NCBI GenBank assembly: GCA_048498995.1
Contig: JBEHWX010000011.1
Coordinates: 1 to 64,000, forward strand
DNA: 64,000 nt
Reading direction: 5' to 3'
Origin: JBEHWX01 sp048498995
GTDB lineage: Bacteria > Bacteroidota > Ignavibacteria > OLB7
The translations under genes and the position numbers were made by a program. This document shows positions 9,140 to 17,774 of this stretch, in pieces. The notes beneath the pieces are model-generated. The model made no database searches, was not told where the DNA came from, and worked only from the letters and a program-made list of their open reading frames with translations. Within the stretch, counting starts at the first letter, position 1. Each line of letters opens with the position of its first letter.

Positions 9140-10164
9140 TACCCGCCTCGCGCGGACGCGTCACCGAGCGGGAGGTGTGGGGATTGCTGGCGGCCGGCGC
9201 GCTCCTGCTGGCGGCCGTGGCGCTTCTCTGCGTCTTCATCGGCCCGGGCGAGCTCGCGCCGGCCCGGGTCTGGAGCGTCCTCACCGGCGGTGGCGACGAA
9301 ACCACGGCCGCGATCCTCTACCGGCTTCGCCTTCCCCGGCTAGCGCTGGCCATCAGCGTCGGCGCCGCGCTCGGCGCCAGCGGCGTGGTGTTCCAGGCGC
9401 TGTTGCGCAATCCTCTGGCCGAGCCCTACATCCTCGGCATCTCCAACGGCTGCGCCGTCGGCGCGGTCTTCGGCTATCTGCTCGGCGCCGGCACGGTGCC
9501 GCTGATCCTGCTGGCCTTCGCCGGCGGGGCGATGGTGGTCTTCACCGTGCTCTACATCAGCCGCGGCACCTTCGGCACCGAATCCTCCTCGATGCTCCTC
9601 GGCGGGGCGATGGTGGCCGCGATCTGCGCGGCGATCCTCTTCATGCAGCTCCATTTCCTCGGGCCCCAGGTGCGCAACGCCATTCAGTGGATGCTCGGGG
9701 ATTTCAGCAGCGCCTCGCCGACCACCGGCTACGGATCGCTGATCCTGTTCGCGATCCTTCTGGTGGTGAGCCTGTTCAGCGGACGGGTGCTCAACGCGCT
9801 CGCCCTCGGCGACGAGGAGGCGGCCAGCCTGGGGCTGAACGTGGCCTCGGCGCGGCGGATCTTCTACCTCGGAACCTCCTTCGTGATCGGGCTGGCGGTC
9901 TCCTTCTGCGGGGCGATCGGCTTCGTGGGGCTGGTGGTGCCGCATATCCTGCGGCGCCTGTTCGGCCCGGATCACCGCGCGCTTCTGCCGGCCTCGGTGC
10001 TCGGCGGGGGAGTCTTCCTGGTGATCTGCGACACCATCGCGCGCTCGCTTCTGCCGGCGATCGACAACTCCGGCAGCGAGCTTCCAATCGGGGCGGTCAC
10101 CGCGCTGATCGGCGCTCCGGTCTATATCTACCTGTTGCGGCGGGGATCGAGGGGGGAACAGTGA
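9121..10164 (+). CDS. FecCD-family ABC transporter permease (iron-siderophore/cobalamin type)
   Basis: Inner-membrane permease of a type II ABC importer for siderophores, heme or cobalamin. GTG at 9121 lies inside the 3' end of obgE and has GGGAG ~9 nt upstream. The 347-aa product is almost wholly hydrophobic, with ~10 predicted helices and family signatures such as RLPRLALAISVGAALGASG, NPLAEPYILGIS and GFVGLVVPHILR. It is an orphan here: no ATPase, binding protein or TonB receptor is adjacent, so partners must lie elsewhere. A terminator follows at 10286. Confidence 0.9.
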   Translation: MAGRRLIPASRGRVTEREVWGLLAAGALLLAAVALLCVFIGPGELAPARVWSVLTGGGDETTAAILYRLRLPRLALAISVGAALGASGVVFQALLRNPLAEPYILGISNGCAVGAVFGYLLGAGTVPLILLAFAGGAMVVFTVLYISRGTFGTESSSMLLGGAMVAAICAAILFMQLHFLGPQVRNAIQWMLGDFSSASPTTGYGSLILFAILLVVSLFSGRVLNALALGDEEAASLGLNVASARRIFYLGTSFVIGLAVSFCGAIGFVGLVVPHILRRLFGPDHRALLPASVLGGGVFLVICDTIARSLLPAIDNSGSELPIGAVTALIGAPVYIYLLRRGSRGEQ

Positions 10165-10206
10165 CCAACGAAATGATGCCATTCGGTAACGATTCGGCCT
10201 CGATGC

Positions 10207-10237
10207 TTGCATAGGGCTCCGGTCCGTTGTAAGTTGT
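10207..10237 (+). promoter_or_regulatory. Bacteroidota-type promoter candidate
   Basis: TTG at 10207-10209, a 20-nt spacer, then TAAGTTG at 10230-10236, close to the TAnnTTTG -7 consensus. Predicted transcription start is near 10243, exactly where the structured RNA candidate begins. Confidence 0.4.
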
Positions 10238-10242
10238 CCCCC

Positions 10243-10321
10243 GAGTTGAGCATTAACCTTCCCCTGGTTAGTGCGCCAGATGCTCAAAGCTGGTCTGTCC
10301 CCATGACCGGCTTTTTTTTTT
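10243..10321 (+). ncRNA. Candidate ~80-nt structured small RNA
   Basis: Between fecCD and the ClC gene, an 8-bp stem TTGAGCAT (10246-10253) / ATGCTCAA (10280-10287) runs directly into an inner 5-bp stem TAACC / GGTTA (10254-10258 / 10266-10270), with a 9-nt bulge on the 3' side. A Rho-independent terminator follows at once. With the promoter-like site upstream this forms a self-contained transcription unit. I recognise no known RNA family. It could instead be an untranslated leader, but the terminator ends transcription before the ClC start. Confidence 0.45.
10286..10321 (+). terminator. Rho-independent terminator
   Basis: Stem AAAGCTGGTC / GACCGGCTTT (one G-T wobble) with a 9-nt loop runs into ten consecutive T. 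This is the most canonical terminator in the window. Confidence 0.88.
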
Positions 10322-10397
10322 GTCCCTTCCGCATCTGGCCTCACATACTGCGTCTCGCCGAAGGCTCTCCCCCGGTACGCGATGGCGCTAGGATTCG

Positions 10398-12449
10398 ATG
10401 AGAGGAACAACGTCGGCAATAGTGGCGCTTCGGCGCTTTCTCGATCGCTGGCAGCCGTCGGAAACAGTGGTGCTCGGCGGCGTCGCGATGGTGGTTGGAC
10501 TGGCCTCCGGGGCCGGTGTCTGGATCTTCAAGATGATGATCGAACTGGCCAGATGGCTGATGTTCGATCGGCTCGGCGGCGGTTTGGCGGGGCTCGGAAG
10601 CTGGAGCGTGGCGCTCATCCCGGTGCTCGGCGGCCTTCTGGTGGGGGGGATCTCCTACCTGATGATCAAGTCCGAGCGGCATCATGGCGTCACCTCGATC
10701 ATGGAAGCCGTGGCGCTTGCCGGCGGACGTCTCCGCTACTGGCGGATGCCGGCCAAGGCGGCCGCCTCGGCGCTCTCGATCGGATCGGGCGCCTCGGTCG
10801 GACCGGAGGATCCCTCGGTGCAGATCGGCGCCAGCCTCGGCTCGATGTTCGGGCAGATCCTCCGCCTCTCCGATGAGCGTGTCAGGATGCTGGTGGCGGC
10901 CGGTGCCGCCGCGGGAGTCTCGGCGGCCTTCAACGCGCCGATCGCCGGCGTCTTCTTCGCCCTGGAGATCATCCTCGGCGAGCTGGCCGGACGCTCCTTC
11001 AGTATCGTGGTGATGGCCGCGGTGATCTCGGCGGTCTTCACCCAAGCGGTCGCCGGCGCGCAGCCGGCCTTCCACGTTCCCCACTACGCCTTCAATTCCG
11101 CCTGGGAGCTTCCGCTCTACCTCGGCCTCGGCATCCTCGCCGGACCCATCGCCGCCCTCTACGTCAGAATCCTCTACGCCGCCCGCGATTTCTTCCATGA
11201 TCTCGAAGTCCCACGCTGGGTGAAGCCGGCGATCGCCGGCGTGGCCGTCGGCCTGGTCGGCATCTTCCTGCCGCAGGTCTTCGGCACCGGCTACGACACG
11301 ATCGAGCGGATCGTCGGCGGACAGCAGATGCCGATCCTGCTTCTGCTCGGACTGCTCCTGGCCAAGATGGTGCTCACCCCGACGAGCATCGCCGGCGGGT
11401 TCCTCGGCGGCGTCTTCGCCCCGTCCCTCTTTCTCGGGGCCGTGCTCGGCATGGCCTTCGGCGAGGCCGCGGCGATGCTCTTTCCGGATCTCGGCATCGT
11501 CCCGGGCGCCTTCGCGATGGTCGGGATGGCGGCCGTGCTGGCCGGCGCGGTCCACGCGCCGCTGACGGCGATCATCCTGCTGTTCGAGATGACCAACGAC
11601 TACCGGATCATCCTGCCGCTGATGTTCGCGGTGGTGATCAGCATGGTCCTGTCGCAGTTGATCCAGCGGGACTCGGTCTACACGCTCGGCCTCCGTCGCG
11701 CCGGCATCCGGCTGGAGCGGGGGAAGGATCTGGAGCTGCTGGAGCGGATCACCGTGCAGGAGGTGATGCAGCCGGACCCGCCGAGGATCGGCGAGTGGGA
11801 GCCGCAGCTGGTCGCCGGCGAGAAGATGGTGGCGCTCCGGCGCCAGGGGCTGATCGTCGTGGACGAGAACGGGGCGATGACCGGCATCGTGACCGGCCAG
11901 GACCTGGACCAGGCCCGCGTGGCGGGGGAGGCGGACAAGCCGGTCGGAGAGATCTGCACCCGCGAGGTGCTCACCGCGCTCCCGGAGGAGACGATCGCCG
12001 AGGCGATGCGTCGGATGGGGGTACGGGATATCGGCCGCCTTCCGGTGGTCGACCCGGAGGATCCGCGGAGGGTGATCGGCGTGCTCCGCCGCTCGGAGAT
12101 GGTCCGCGCCTACGATCTGGCGCTGGCGCGTCGGGAGGCGCATCGGCACATGGTTCGCGCCGCGCGGCTCGGATCGCTCGGCAGCGTCGAGGTGGAGGAG
12201 GTTACCGCCGAGCCCGGCTCGGCGATCGTGGGGCGGAGGGTGCGGGAGATCGAGTGGCCCCGCGATTCGGTGATCGTTACCATCCGGCGCGGCCATCGCG
12301 TGCGGATCCCGCGCGGCGACACGCTGCTCCGCGCCGGTGACGTGCTGGCCGTGGCCGCCGAGGAGGAGGCAAGGCAGATCATCGCCCGCCTCGCCTCGCG
12401 CGACGGCAACGCGCGCGACCTGTCGGGTGAGGGAACCGGCGCCGAATAA
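10398..12449 (+). CDS. ClC-type chloride channel/antiporter with CBS pair and TrkA-C domain
   Basis: Membrane chloride/proton exchanger or channel, 683 aa. ClC motifs are visible: GSGASVGPEDPSVQIGA (selectivity region; the Glu of GPEDP is at the gating-glutamate position, favouring exchange) and GGVFAPSL. About 430 residues of membrane domain are followed by two CBS domains (near EVMQPDPPRIGEWEP and EICTREVLTALPEETIAE) and a C-terminal TrkA-C-like domain (SAIVGRRVREIEWPRDSVIV), a ligand-sensing regulatory tail. ATG 10398 is the first in-frame start giving a full first helix. The gene is monocistronic behind a terminator; I found no fluoride riboswitch upstream. Confidence 0.93.
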   Translation: MRGTTSAIVALRRFLDRWQPSETVVLGGVAMVVGLASGAGVWIFKMMIELARWLMFDRLGGGLAGLGSWSVALIPVLGGLLVGGISYLMIKSERHHGVTSIMEAVALAGGRLRYWRMPAKAAASALSIGSGASVGPEDPSVQIGASLGSMFGQILRLSDERVRMLVAAGAAAGVSAAFNAPIAGVFFALEIILGELAGRSFSIVVMAAVISAVFTQAVAGAQPAFHVPHYAFNSAWELPLYLGLGILAGPIAALYVRILYAARDFFHDLEVPRWVKPAIAGVAVGLVGIFLPQVFGTGYDTIERIVGGQQMPILLLLGLLLAKMVLTPTSIAGGFLGGVFAPSLFLGAVLGMAFGEAAAMLFPDLGIVPGAFAMVGMAAVLAGAVHAPLTAIILLFEMTNDYRIILPLMFAVVISMVLSQLIQRDSVYTLGLRRAGIRLERGKDLELLERITVQEVMQPDPPRIGEWEPQLVAGEKMVALRRQGLIVVDENGAMTGIVTGQDLDQARVAGEADKPVGEICTREVLTALPEETIAEAMRRMGVRDIGRLPVVDPEDPRRVIGVLRRSEMVRAYDLALARREAHRHMVRAARLGSLGSVEVEEVTAEPGSAIVGRRVREIEWPRDSVIVTIRRGHRVRIPRGDTLLRAGDVLAVAAEEEARQIIARLASRDGNARDLSGEGTGAE

Positions 12450-12538
12450 CGTGCGTCAAAGATCCGGGGCGGGAGCGTATATTGCGCCCCGTTTCCGACA
12501 GGCTGTTTCGGACCTCATTTTCATTCTCAACGCTGATT

Positions 12539-12901
12539 ATGGCAAAACAGAGCACGGTGGCCGCCTCGCGCAAGAGCGCTCCGCGGCCTGTGTCCCGGCC
12601 GGGAGCGCGCCGCGCGCACCAGGCGCCGTCCGTCCGCTGGGGCTTTCCGCTGACGAAGATGAACCTCATGGTGATCCTCGGCGGTGTCGCCGTTATCATC
12701 ATCGCCTATCTGCTGATGGCCACCTCCGTCACTTCCCTGGACAAGGTCGATCAGAACGACGGCGTCTGGAACAACACCAACGCCGTGACGATCGCGCCGA
12801 TTCTCCTGGCGATCGGCTATCTCGGTATCATCCCCTTCGGCATCTTCTATCGCTTCAAGAAGGATGATGATCAGGTCTCGACCGGCGAGACGGCCGCCTG
12901 A
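12539..12901 (+). CDS. DUF3098 family membrane protein
   Basis: A 120-aa protein with a basic Ala/Arg-rich N-terminus and two transmembrane segments (MNLMVILGGVAVIIIAYLLM and ITIAPILLAIGYLGII-like). The layout WGFPLTKMN-helix-loop-NAVTIAPI-helix matches DUF3098, a family I know mainly from Bacteroidota. ATG 12539 was chosen; the in-frame upstream start would add an unlikely leader of 19 residues. There is no Shine-Dalgarno. The function of the family is unknown. The gene ends ~50 bp before a bidirectional terminator. Confidence 0.75.
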   Translation: MAKQSTVAASRKSAPRPVSRPGARRAHQAPSVRWGFPLTKMNLMVILGGVAVIIIAYLLMATSVTSLDKVDQNDGVWNNTNAVTIAPILLAIGYLGIIPFGIFYRFKKDDDQVSTGETAA

Positions 12902-12948
12902 GGGGCGATCCTCGCGACAGCCCGAACATCGACGTGCCCGAAAACTGA

Positions 12949-12978
12949 GACGGGGAGGAGCATCAGCTCCTCCCCGTC
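12949..12978. terminator. Bidirectional terminator between DUF3098 and hutI
   Basis: Perfect 13-bp stem (GACGGGGAGGAGC / GCTCCTCCCCGTC) with a 4-nt loop between convergent genes. The leftward side carries TTTT four nt beyond the stem and the rightward side a weak GTCGTTT. Confidence 0.8.
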
Positions 12979-13017
12979 GTCGTTTCATCCGATCGGTTCC
13001 GTTGTTCGATCCGGCGC

Positions 13018-14259
13018 TCAGCCGAACCGGTGGACCGATCCCCCCTTGATCACCGTCTCGACGTGGTTGACGCCGTAGTGGTAGATCAGAGACGGATAAT
13101 CGGCCGTGTCGAGGATCAGCATGTCCGCCTCCTTTCCCGGCTCGATCGAGCCGACGTGGCCGTCGAGACCGAGCGCGGCGGCGCCGTTGATGGTGGCGGC
13201 CGTGATCGCCTCCTCCATGGTCATCCGCATCCCCATGCAGGCCAGCGCGATCGTCATCTGCATGTTCTCGCAGAGGTTCGAGCCGGGGTTGCAGTCGGTG
13301 GCCAGCGCCACGGCCATTCCCCGCTCGATCATCCGGCGCGCCGGGGCGTAGGGAAGGCCGAGGAAGAACGCCGTGCCCGGCAGCAGCGTGCCGATCACTC
13401 CGCGCTCCCGCATCTGCTCGATGCCGTCGTCGGAGATCCTGAGCAGATGGTCGGCCGAAAGGGCGCCGACGCGGGAAGCCAGCTCGGCCCCGCCGAAGGA
13501 GGAGAGCTCGTCGGCATGCACCTTCAGCTCGAAGCCGTGCTCCATGGCCGCCTCGAAGATCCGCTCCGACTCCTCGACCGTATAGTAGCCGGTGTCGCTG
13601 AACACGTCGCAGAAGCGGGCCAGGCCGCGCTCGGCCACCAGCGGGATCATCCGATCGATGATCTCGGCGATATAGCCCTCGCGCTGTTCGCGATGCTCCG
13701 GCGGCACGTCGTGCGCGCCGAGGAAGGTCGGCACCAGCGTCGGCGCCTCCTCGCGGTCGAGGATCGCGATCGCCTCCAGCAGCTTCATCTCGCTCTCGGT
13801 GTCCAGCCCGTATCCGCTCTTCACCTCGATCGTCGTCGAGCCGTGGCGGAAGGCGCTCCTGACGCGCGGGCGCGACTGTTCGACGATCTCCTCCACCGAG
13901 GCCTCGCGCACCGAGCGCATCGAGCTCAGGATGCCCCCGCCGGCGGCGGCGATCTCCTGATAGGTGGCGCCGCGAAGCCGCCGCGCGAACTCGTCGGCCC
14001 GGTTGCCGGCGAACACCATGTGCGTGTGGGAGTCGACGAAGCCGGGGATCACCGTCCGTCCGGAGCAGTCGATCCGCTCATCGGCCTCGACGGCCGGAAC
14101 CAGCTCCTGCTCCACGAGCGTGATACGGCCATCCTCGACGAGCACCGAGGCGTCGTGCAGCAGCCCGATATCCTCCATCTCCCTGCCGGAGCGTCGCCCG
14201 AGGGGGCCGCTCCGGCAGGTGACGAGCGTCGAGATATGCTCAAGCAGCAGTGTCGCCAA
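13018..14259 (-). CDS. hutI: Imidazolonepropionase
   Basis: Metal-dependent amidohydrolase that opens 4-imidazolone-5-propionate to N-formimino-glutamate in histidine breakdown. The 413-aa length is normal. Visible motifs: metal site DSHTHMVFAG, EVKSGYGLD, HADELSSFGG and ATDCNPGS. The start is a TTG at 14259, strongly supported by AGGAGG 6 nt upstream; it lies within the end of the upstream kinase gene (20-bp overlap), implying coupled translation. No hutU, hutH or hutG is nearby. Confidence 0.95.
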   Translation of the reverse strand: MATLLLEHISTLVTCRSGPLGRRSGREMEDIGLLHDASVLVEDGRITLVEQELVPAVEADERIDCSGRTVIPGFVDSHTHMVFAGNRADEFARRLRGATYQEIAAAGGGILSSMRSVREASVEEIVEQSRPRVRSAFRHGSTTIEVKSGYGLDTESEMKLLEAIAILDREEAPTLVPTFLGAHDVPPEHREQREGYIAEIIDRMIPLVAERGLARFCDVFSDTGYYTVEESERIFEAAMEHGFELKVHADELSSFGGAELASRVGALSADHLLRISDDGIEQMRERGVIGTLLPGTAFFLGLPYAPARRMIERGMAVALATDCNPGSNLCENMQMTIALACMGMRMTMEEAITAATINGAAALGLDGHVGSIEPGKEADMLILDTADYPSLIYHYGVNHVETVIKGGSVHRFG

Positions 14260-15181
14260 GGATCGCCTCCTCGTGCTCGAATTGGGAGAGTCGACGGAAG
14301 GCGTCGACGCGGGTCTTGATCTGCTCGTCGGTCAGCTCGCGCAGGGCGTCGAGCGAAAACTTCTCGACGCAGAAGCTGGCCATGGCGCTGCCGAAGATCA
14401 CGGCGCGGCGCAGGTTGTCGTCGGTGACCGCGCCGGCGCGGGCCAGGTAGCCGATGAAGCCGCCGGCGAAGGTGTCTCCGGCGCCGGTCGGGTCGAAGAT
14501 CTCCTCGAGCGGATAGGCCGGGGCGCTGAAGATGCCATCCTCGGTGAAGAGGAGGGCGCCGTGCTCACCCTTCTTGATGATCAGAATGCGCGGGCCCATC
14601 TCCATGATCGTGCGCGCGGACTTGACCAGGTTCGGATCGTTGGTCATCAGGCGCGCCTCGCTGTCGTTGATGATCAGGCAGTCGACGCGGGCCAGGACCT
14701 TGCGCAGATCCTCGAAGGAGCGCTCGATCCAGAAGTTCATCGTGTCGCAGACCACGAACTTCGGGGCGCGCATCTGGTCGAGCACCTTCCCCTGAAGGAT
14801 CGGGTCGATGTTGCCGAGGCAGACGAACTCGGCGTCGCGCATCCCCTCCGGGATCACCGGGTCGAACTCGAGCAGAACGTTCAGCTGGGTGTCGAGCGTG
14901 TCGCGCTGGTTCAGGTCGAAGTGGTAGCGGCCGCTCCAGCGGAACGTCTTGCCGTTCTCCTTGATCTCCACGCCGGAGGTATCGACGCCGCGGCTCTGGA
15001 GGAACGCGATGGCATCCTTCGAGAAGTCGCCGCCGACGATCCCGACCACGCCGATCGGCTGAACGAAGTAGCTGGCGGACGTGGAGATGTAGGTGGCCGA
15101 TCCGCCGAGCGCGTCGTCGGCGCGGCCGAACGGCGTCTCGATGGTGTCGTAGGCGAGTGTTCCGATAACGCAGAGATTCAT
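14240..15181 (-). CDS. PfkB-family carbohydrate/nucleoside kinase
   Basis: A 313-aa ribokinase-fold kinase. The N-terminus MNLCVIGTLAYDTIETPFG is the usual first beta strand, GGSATYIS is the substrate-lid glycine motif, and DPTGAGDTFAGG near residue 245 is the PfkB signature 2 with the catalytic Asp. The substrate cannot be told from sequence; sugar and adenosine-type kinases are both possible. It is first in a two-gene leftward unit with hutI, with no obvious metabolic link. ATG 15181 was preferred over far-upstream starts because those add a basic/proline-rich, non-family leader. Confidence 0.88.
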   Translation of the reverse strand: MNLCVIGTLAYDTIETPFGRADDALGGSATYISTSASYFVQPIGVVGIVGGDFSKDAIAFLQSRGVDTSGVEIKENGKTFRWSGRYHFDLNQRDTLDTQLNVLLEFDPVIPEGMRDAEFVCLGNIDPILQGKVLDQMRAPKFVVCDTMNFWIERSFEDLRKVLARVDCLIINDSEARLMTNDPNLVKSARTIMEMGPRILIIKKGEHGALLFTEDGIFSAPAYPLEEIFDPTGAGDTFAGGFIGYLARAGAVTDDNLRRAVIFGSAMASFCVEKFSLDALRELTDEQIKTRVDAFRRLSQFEHEEAILGDTAA

Positions 15182-15645
15182 AGTGCTCACGAGATGATAA
15201 GAGTTGAAGCGGGAGATCGGCCGGAGCGATCCTGATCGGGAGCCGTGCCGGTCGGAGGCGATCCCATCGGCGGCGATCCTGATCGGCGGCGGCAATCCTG
15301 GCGGATCGCGATTGCCGTAGGATCGAGCTCCCGGAAGGGGGCCGTCCGGTCCGGGTGGCGGGAGGGCGTTCCCTCGCGGTCGGAGGCGCGTCCGCCGGCG
15401 CGGACGCATGGAGGCCCGCGGGACCGACAAAGCTACGCCCACCCGGCCGGTCCTGCAAGGTTGCGGGCGGTCCGCCCGGCGCGTTCCGAGAGGGGCGGCG
15501 AGCGGATTTGCAAATTATTTCGCAGTTCCGCGCCCCGGAAAGTTGCAGTTCTCCGCCTCGAGGTGCTATCCTGCGTGATGCGGAGCCTGGCCCAGCCCGC
15601 GCGCGGCGTCTTTCCCGTTGAGGTATCCTGTCCGGAACTGCGTCT
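15182..15645. other. 460-bp divergent intergenic region, no recognised element
   Basis: Lies between the leftward PfkB kinase and the rightward oxidase locus. It must hold both promoters. An AT-richer patch (GCAAATTATTTCGCAG, ~15510-15525) is the only promoter-like stretch for the rightward operon. No RNA, repeat or terminator was found. Confidence 0.3.
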
Positions 15646-16563
15646 ATGACGACATCTCCCAGCATGCAGCCCCGTCTCCTTCTTTCGCTTCTGGCCGGAG
15701 CCAGTCTCCTCGTCTCCTGCGGCGAGCGCGGCGGCGCCCCGAAGGGGGCCGACTCCGCGGCTCCCGCGTCGGAGCAGTCCGCGACCCCCGCCGCGCGGTT
15801 GACGGCGCCGGCCGGTTATACGGAAGTATCCGTGGCCGACGGCGGAAAGATCAGCGGACACGTCAGGCTGTCGGGGGCGGCGCCGGTGCTTCCGGCGTTC
15901 GACATCACCGCCAACCCGGATGCCTGCTCGGCCGCGGCCAGGAACAACCGCCTTTCGGTCGGCCCTGACAAGGGGATCGCCTTCGCGGTGGTCTATCTTG
16001 AGCGGGTGACGAAGGGGAAGCCGTTCTCCGCGGCGCAGCGCGAGGGACTGGAGATGAACCAGGTCGGCTGCCAGTACCAGCCGCACGTGATCGCCGCGCC
16101 GGTCGGCGCGGCGGTGGCCGTGCTCAACAGCGACAATGCGCCGCACAACGTCAGGATCGAGGACGCCTCCAACGACCGGATCCTCGTCAACCGCGCGCAG
16201 CCGTCGCAGGGGATGCGCGACACGTTCCGCGTGGAATCGACCGGGGCGTTCCCGGTCGGATGCGACTACCATCCCTGGATGAACGCCTACATCTTCGGCG
16301 TCGACAATCCCTATTACGCGGTGACCGGCCCCGACGGCTCCTTCACGATCGACGGCGTGCCGCCCGGCACCTACACGGTGAAGATGTGGCTCAACGGCGT
16401 CGAGACCCGTCCGATGAAGGATACCCGCGGCGTGATGGTCGGCTACAAGTTCGGCGACGCGATCGTCGATTCGACGAGCGTGACCATCCAGGCCGGTGGC
16501 GCGGCCACGGCCGACTTCGCGGTCGGCCTCGGGAGTGCCGGCTCGGGAGGGAAGGAACGATGA
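15646..16563 (+). CDS. Cupredoxin-like lipoprotein with carboxypeptidase-regulatory-type domain
   Basis: A 305-aa lipid-anchored periplasmic protein: signal peptide and lipobox LLVSC with C25 as the acylated cysteine. The core resembles proteins labelled plastocyanin-like or methylamine-utilisation-like. His167 (PHNVRIE) and the cluster C206-x2-H209-x2-M212 form a plausible type-1 copper site, tighter than the C-x2-H-x4-M of plastocyanin. The end (DGSFTIDGVPPGTYTVKMW) is a CarboxypepD_reg-like Ig strand. It is first gene of the oxidase cluster, and a paralogue lies at 16992. Inference: periplasmic electron carrier or copper donor to the oxidase. Confidence 0.8.
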   Translation: MTTSPSMQPRLLLSLLAGASLLVSCGERGGAPKGADSAAPASEQSATPAARLTAPAGYTEVSVADGGKISGHVRLSGAAPVLPAFDITANPDACSAAARNNRLSVGPDKGIAFAVVYLERVTKGKPFSAAQREGLEMNQVGCQYQPHVIAAPVGAAVAVLNSDNAPHNVRIEDASNDRILVNRAQPSQGMRDTFRVESTGAFPVGCDYHPWMNAYIFGVDNPYYAVTGPDGSFTIDGVPPGTYTVKMWLNGVETRPMKDTRGVMVGYKFGDAIVDSTSVTIQAGGAATADFAVGLGSAGSGGKER

Positions 16564-16775
16564 GGCATCCGATGCCGCTCGCGCTCCTTCTTCTCATGGC
16601 AGTCTCCGCGGCTGCCCATGCCTGTCCCGGCTGCGCCGAGGCGGTGGCCGAGCAGGGAAGCTCCGGACTGGCCCGGGGGCTCAACTACAGCATCATCGGC
16701 CTGATGGGAATGCCGTTCCTGCTGGTCGGCGGCATCGGCGGCGCGATCTACCGCGCCTGGCGCCGCTCCCGCTGA
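16560..16775 (+). CDS. Small CPGC-motif membrane protein
   Basis: A 71-aa protein whose ATG overlaps the previous stop (ATGA), so it is almost certainly translated with it. It has a signal-like N-terminus (PLALLLLMAVSAAAHA), a CPGC motif right after it (residues 22-25), and one transmembrane helix (SIIGLMGMPFLLVGGIGGAIY) with a basic tail. The CxxC on the periplasmic face suits copper or thiol chemistry. Its place between two copper-site lipoproteins supports a role in copper delivery or thiol reduction. I know no named family. Confidence 0.72.
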   Translation: MRHPMPLALLLLMAVSAAAHACPGCAEAVAEQGSSGLARGLNYSIIGLMGMPFLLVGGIGGAIYRAWRRSR

Positions 16776-16991
16776 GCCACATCGCACACGGCGTCCCGTC
16801 ATCGGCATTCCGTCATCGGCATTCCGCGAGCGCTCTTCGGCCGAAGGCCATCACCGGAGCTCACCGGCTCCGTTCTCACGCACACTCGACACACGATCGA
16901 CCCCGCCGGAAGGGAGCACGCTCCCGAGGCCGCGGAGGTCTCTCGCCATCGCGGCGCTCCGTGCCGCGGATCACACATTCAGTTCAAGGTT

Positions 16992-17774
16992 ATGAAGTCC
17001 AGGAATCTTCCGTTGTACATGGCGGTCGTCGCATCGCTCGCGCTCACGACCGGTTGCGGCAAGTCCGATGACGCCGGCAAGTCCTCCGGCGCCGATTCGG
17101 GCTCCGGCACGGTCACCAAGGTCGATCCGGCCACGGCGGCGACGGTGACCGGCACGGTCGCCTTCGAGGGAACCGCCCCGGCCGAGGCGCCGGTGACCGT
17201 CACCGACGATCACTGCAACGCCGGCGCGGCCGCCAACACCCCGGACGTCACCAACGACGTGGTGGTTACCGACGGCAAGCTGGCCAACGTGTTCGTCTAC
17301 GTGAGCGGAGGACTGGAAGGACGCACGTTCGAGACGCCGAAGGAGCCGGCCACGCTCGACCAGAAAGGATGCCGCTATCATCCGCACGTGCTCGGCGTGA
17401 TGGTGGGGCAGCCGGTGAAGATCGTCAACTCCGACGAGACGCTTCACAACGTCCACGCGCAGCCGGCCAAGAACGACGGCTTCAACCTGGCGCAGCCGAC
17501 CGCGGGGATGACGACCACCAAGACGTTCGATCACGAGGAAGTGATGGTGCCGGTGACCTGCGATGTGCATGGCTGGATGCACAGCTACGTCGGCGTGGTT
17601 TCCAACCCCTTCTTCGCGGTGACGCCGACCAACGGAAGCTTCTCGCTGCGGGGTTTGCCGCCGGGCACCTACACGGTGACGGCATGGCATGAGAAGTTCG
17701 GCAAGCAGCAGCAGCAGGTCACCGTCGGCGCCAAGGAGTCGAAGGCGATCACCTTCACGTTCAAGGCCGGATGA
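16992..17774 (+). CDS. Second cupredoxin-like lipoprotein
   Basis: A 260-aa paralogue of the lipoprotein at 15646. The lipobox is LTTGC with C22. Candidate copper ligands: H152 (LHNVHAQ), C190, H193, M196 in VTCDVHGWMHSY. The C-terminal strand region (NGSFSLRGLPPGTYTVTAWHE) again resembles a carboxypeptidase regulatory domain. Its stop overlaps the coxB start (ATGATG), tying its expression to oxidase subunit II. Probable role: electron shuttle to the CuA centre or copper chaperone. Direct evidence is limited to ligands and operon position. Confidence 0.8.
   Translation: MKSRNLPLYMAVVASLALTTGCGKSDDAGKSSGADSGSGTVTKVDPATAATVTGTVAFEGTAPAEAPVTVTDDHCNAGAAANTPDVTNDVVVTDGKLANVFVYVSGGLEGRTFETPKEPATLDQKGCRYHPHVLGVMVGQPVKIVNSDETLHNVHAQPAKNDGFNLAQPTAGMTTTKTFDHEEVMVPVTCDVHGWMHSYVGVVSNPFFAVTPTNGSFSLRGLPPGTYTVTAWHEKFGKQQQQVTVGAKESKAITFTFKAG

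Noticed and set aside
10165..10397. Fluoride riboswitch before the ClC gene
   Set aside because: ClC F- antiporters are often under crcB-motif control, but the conserved core elements are absent and the terminator separates the RNA from the gene.
16795..16830. Short direct repeat GTCATCGGCATTCC x2 as a regulatory site
   Set aside because: Only two copies, no dyad, no promoter nearby; probably chance or minor slippage.
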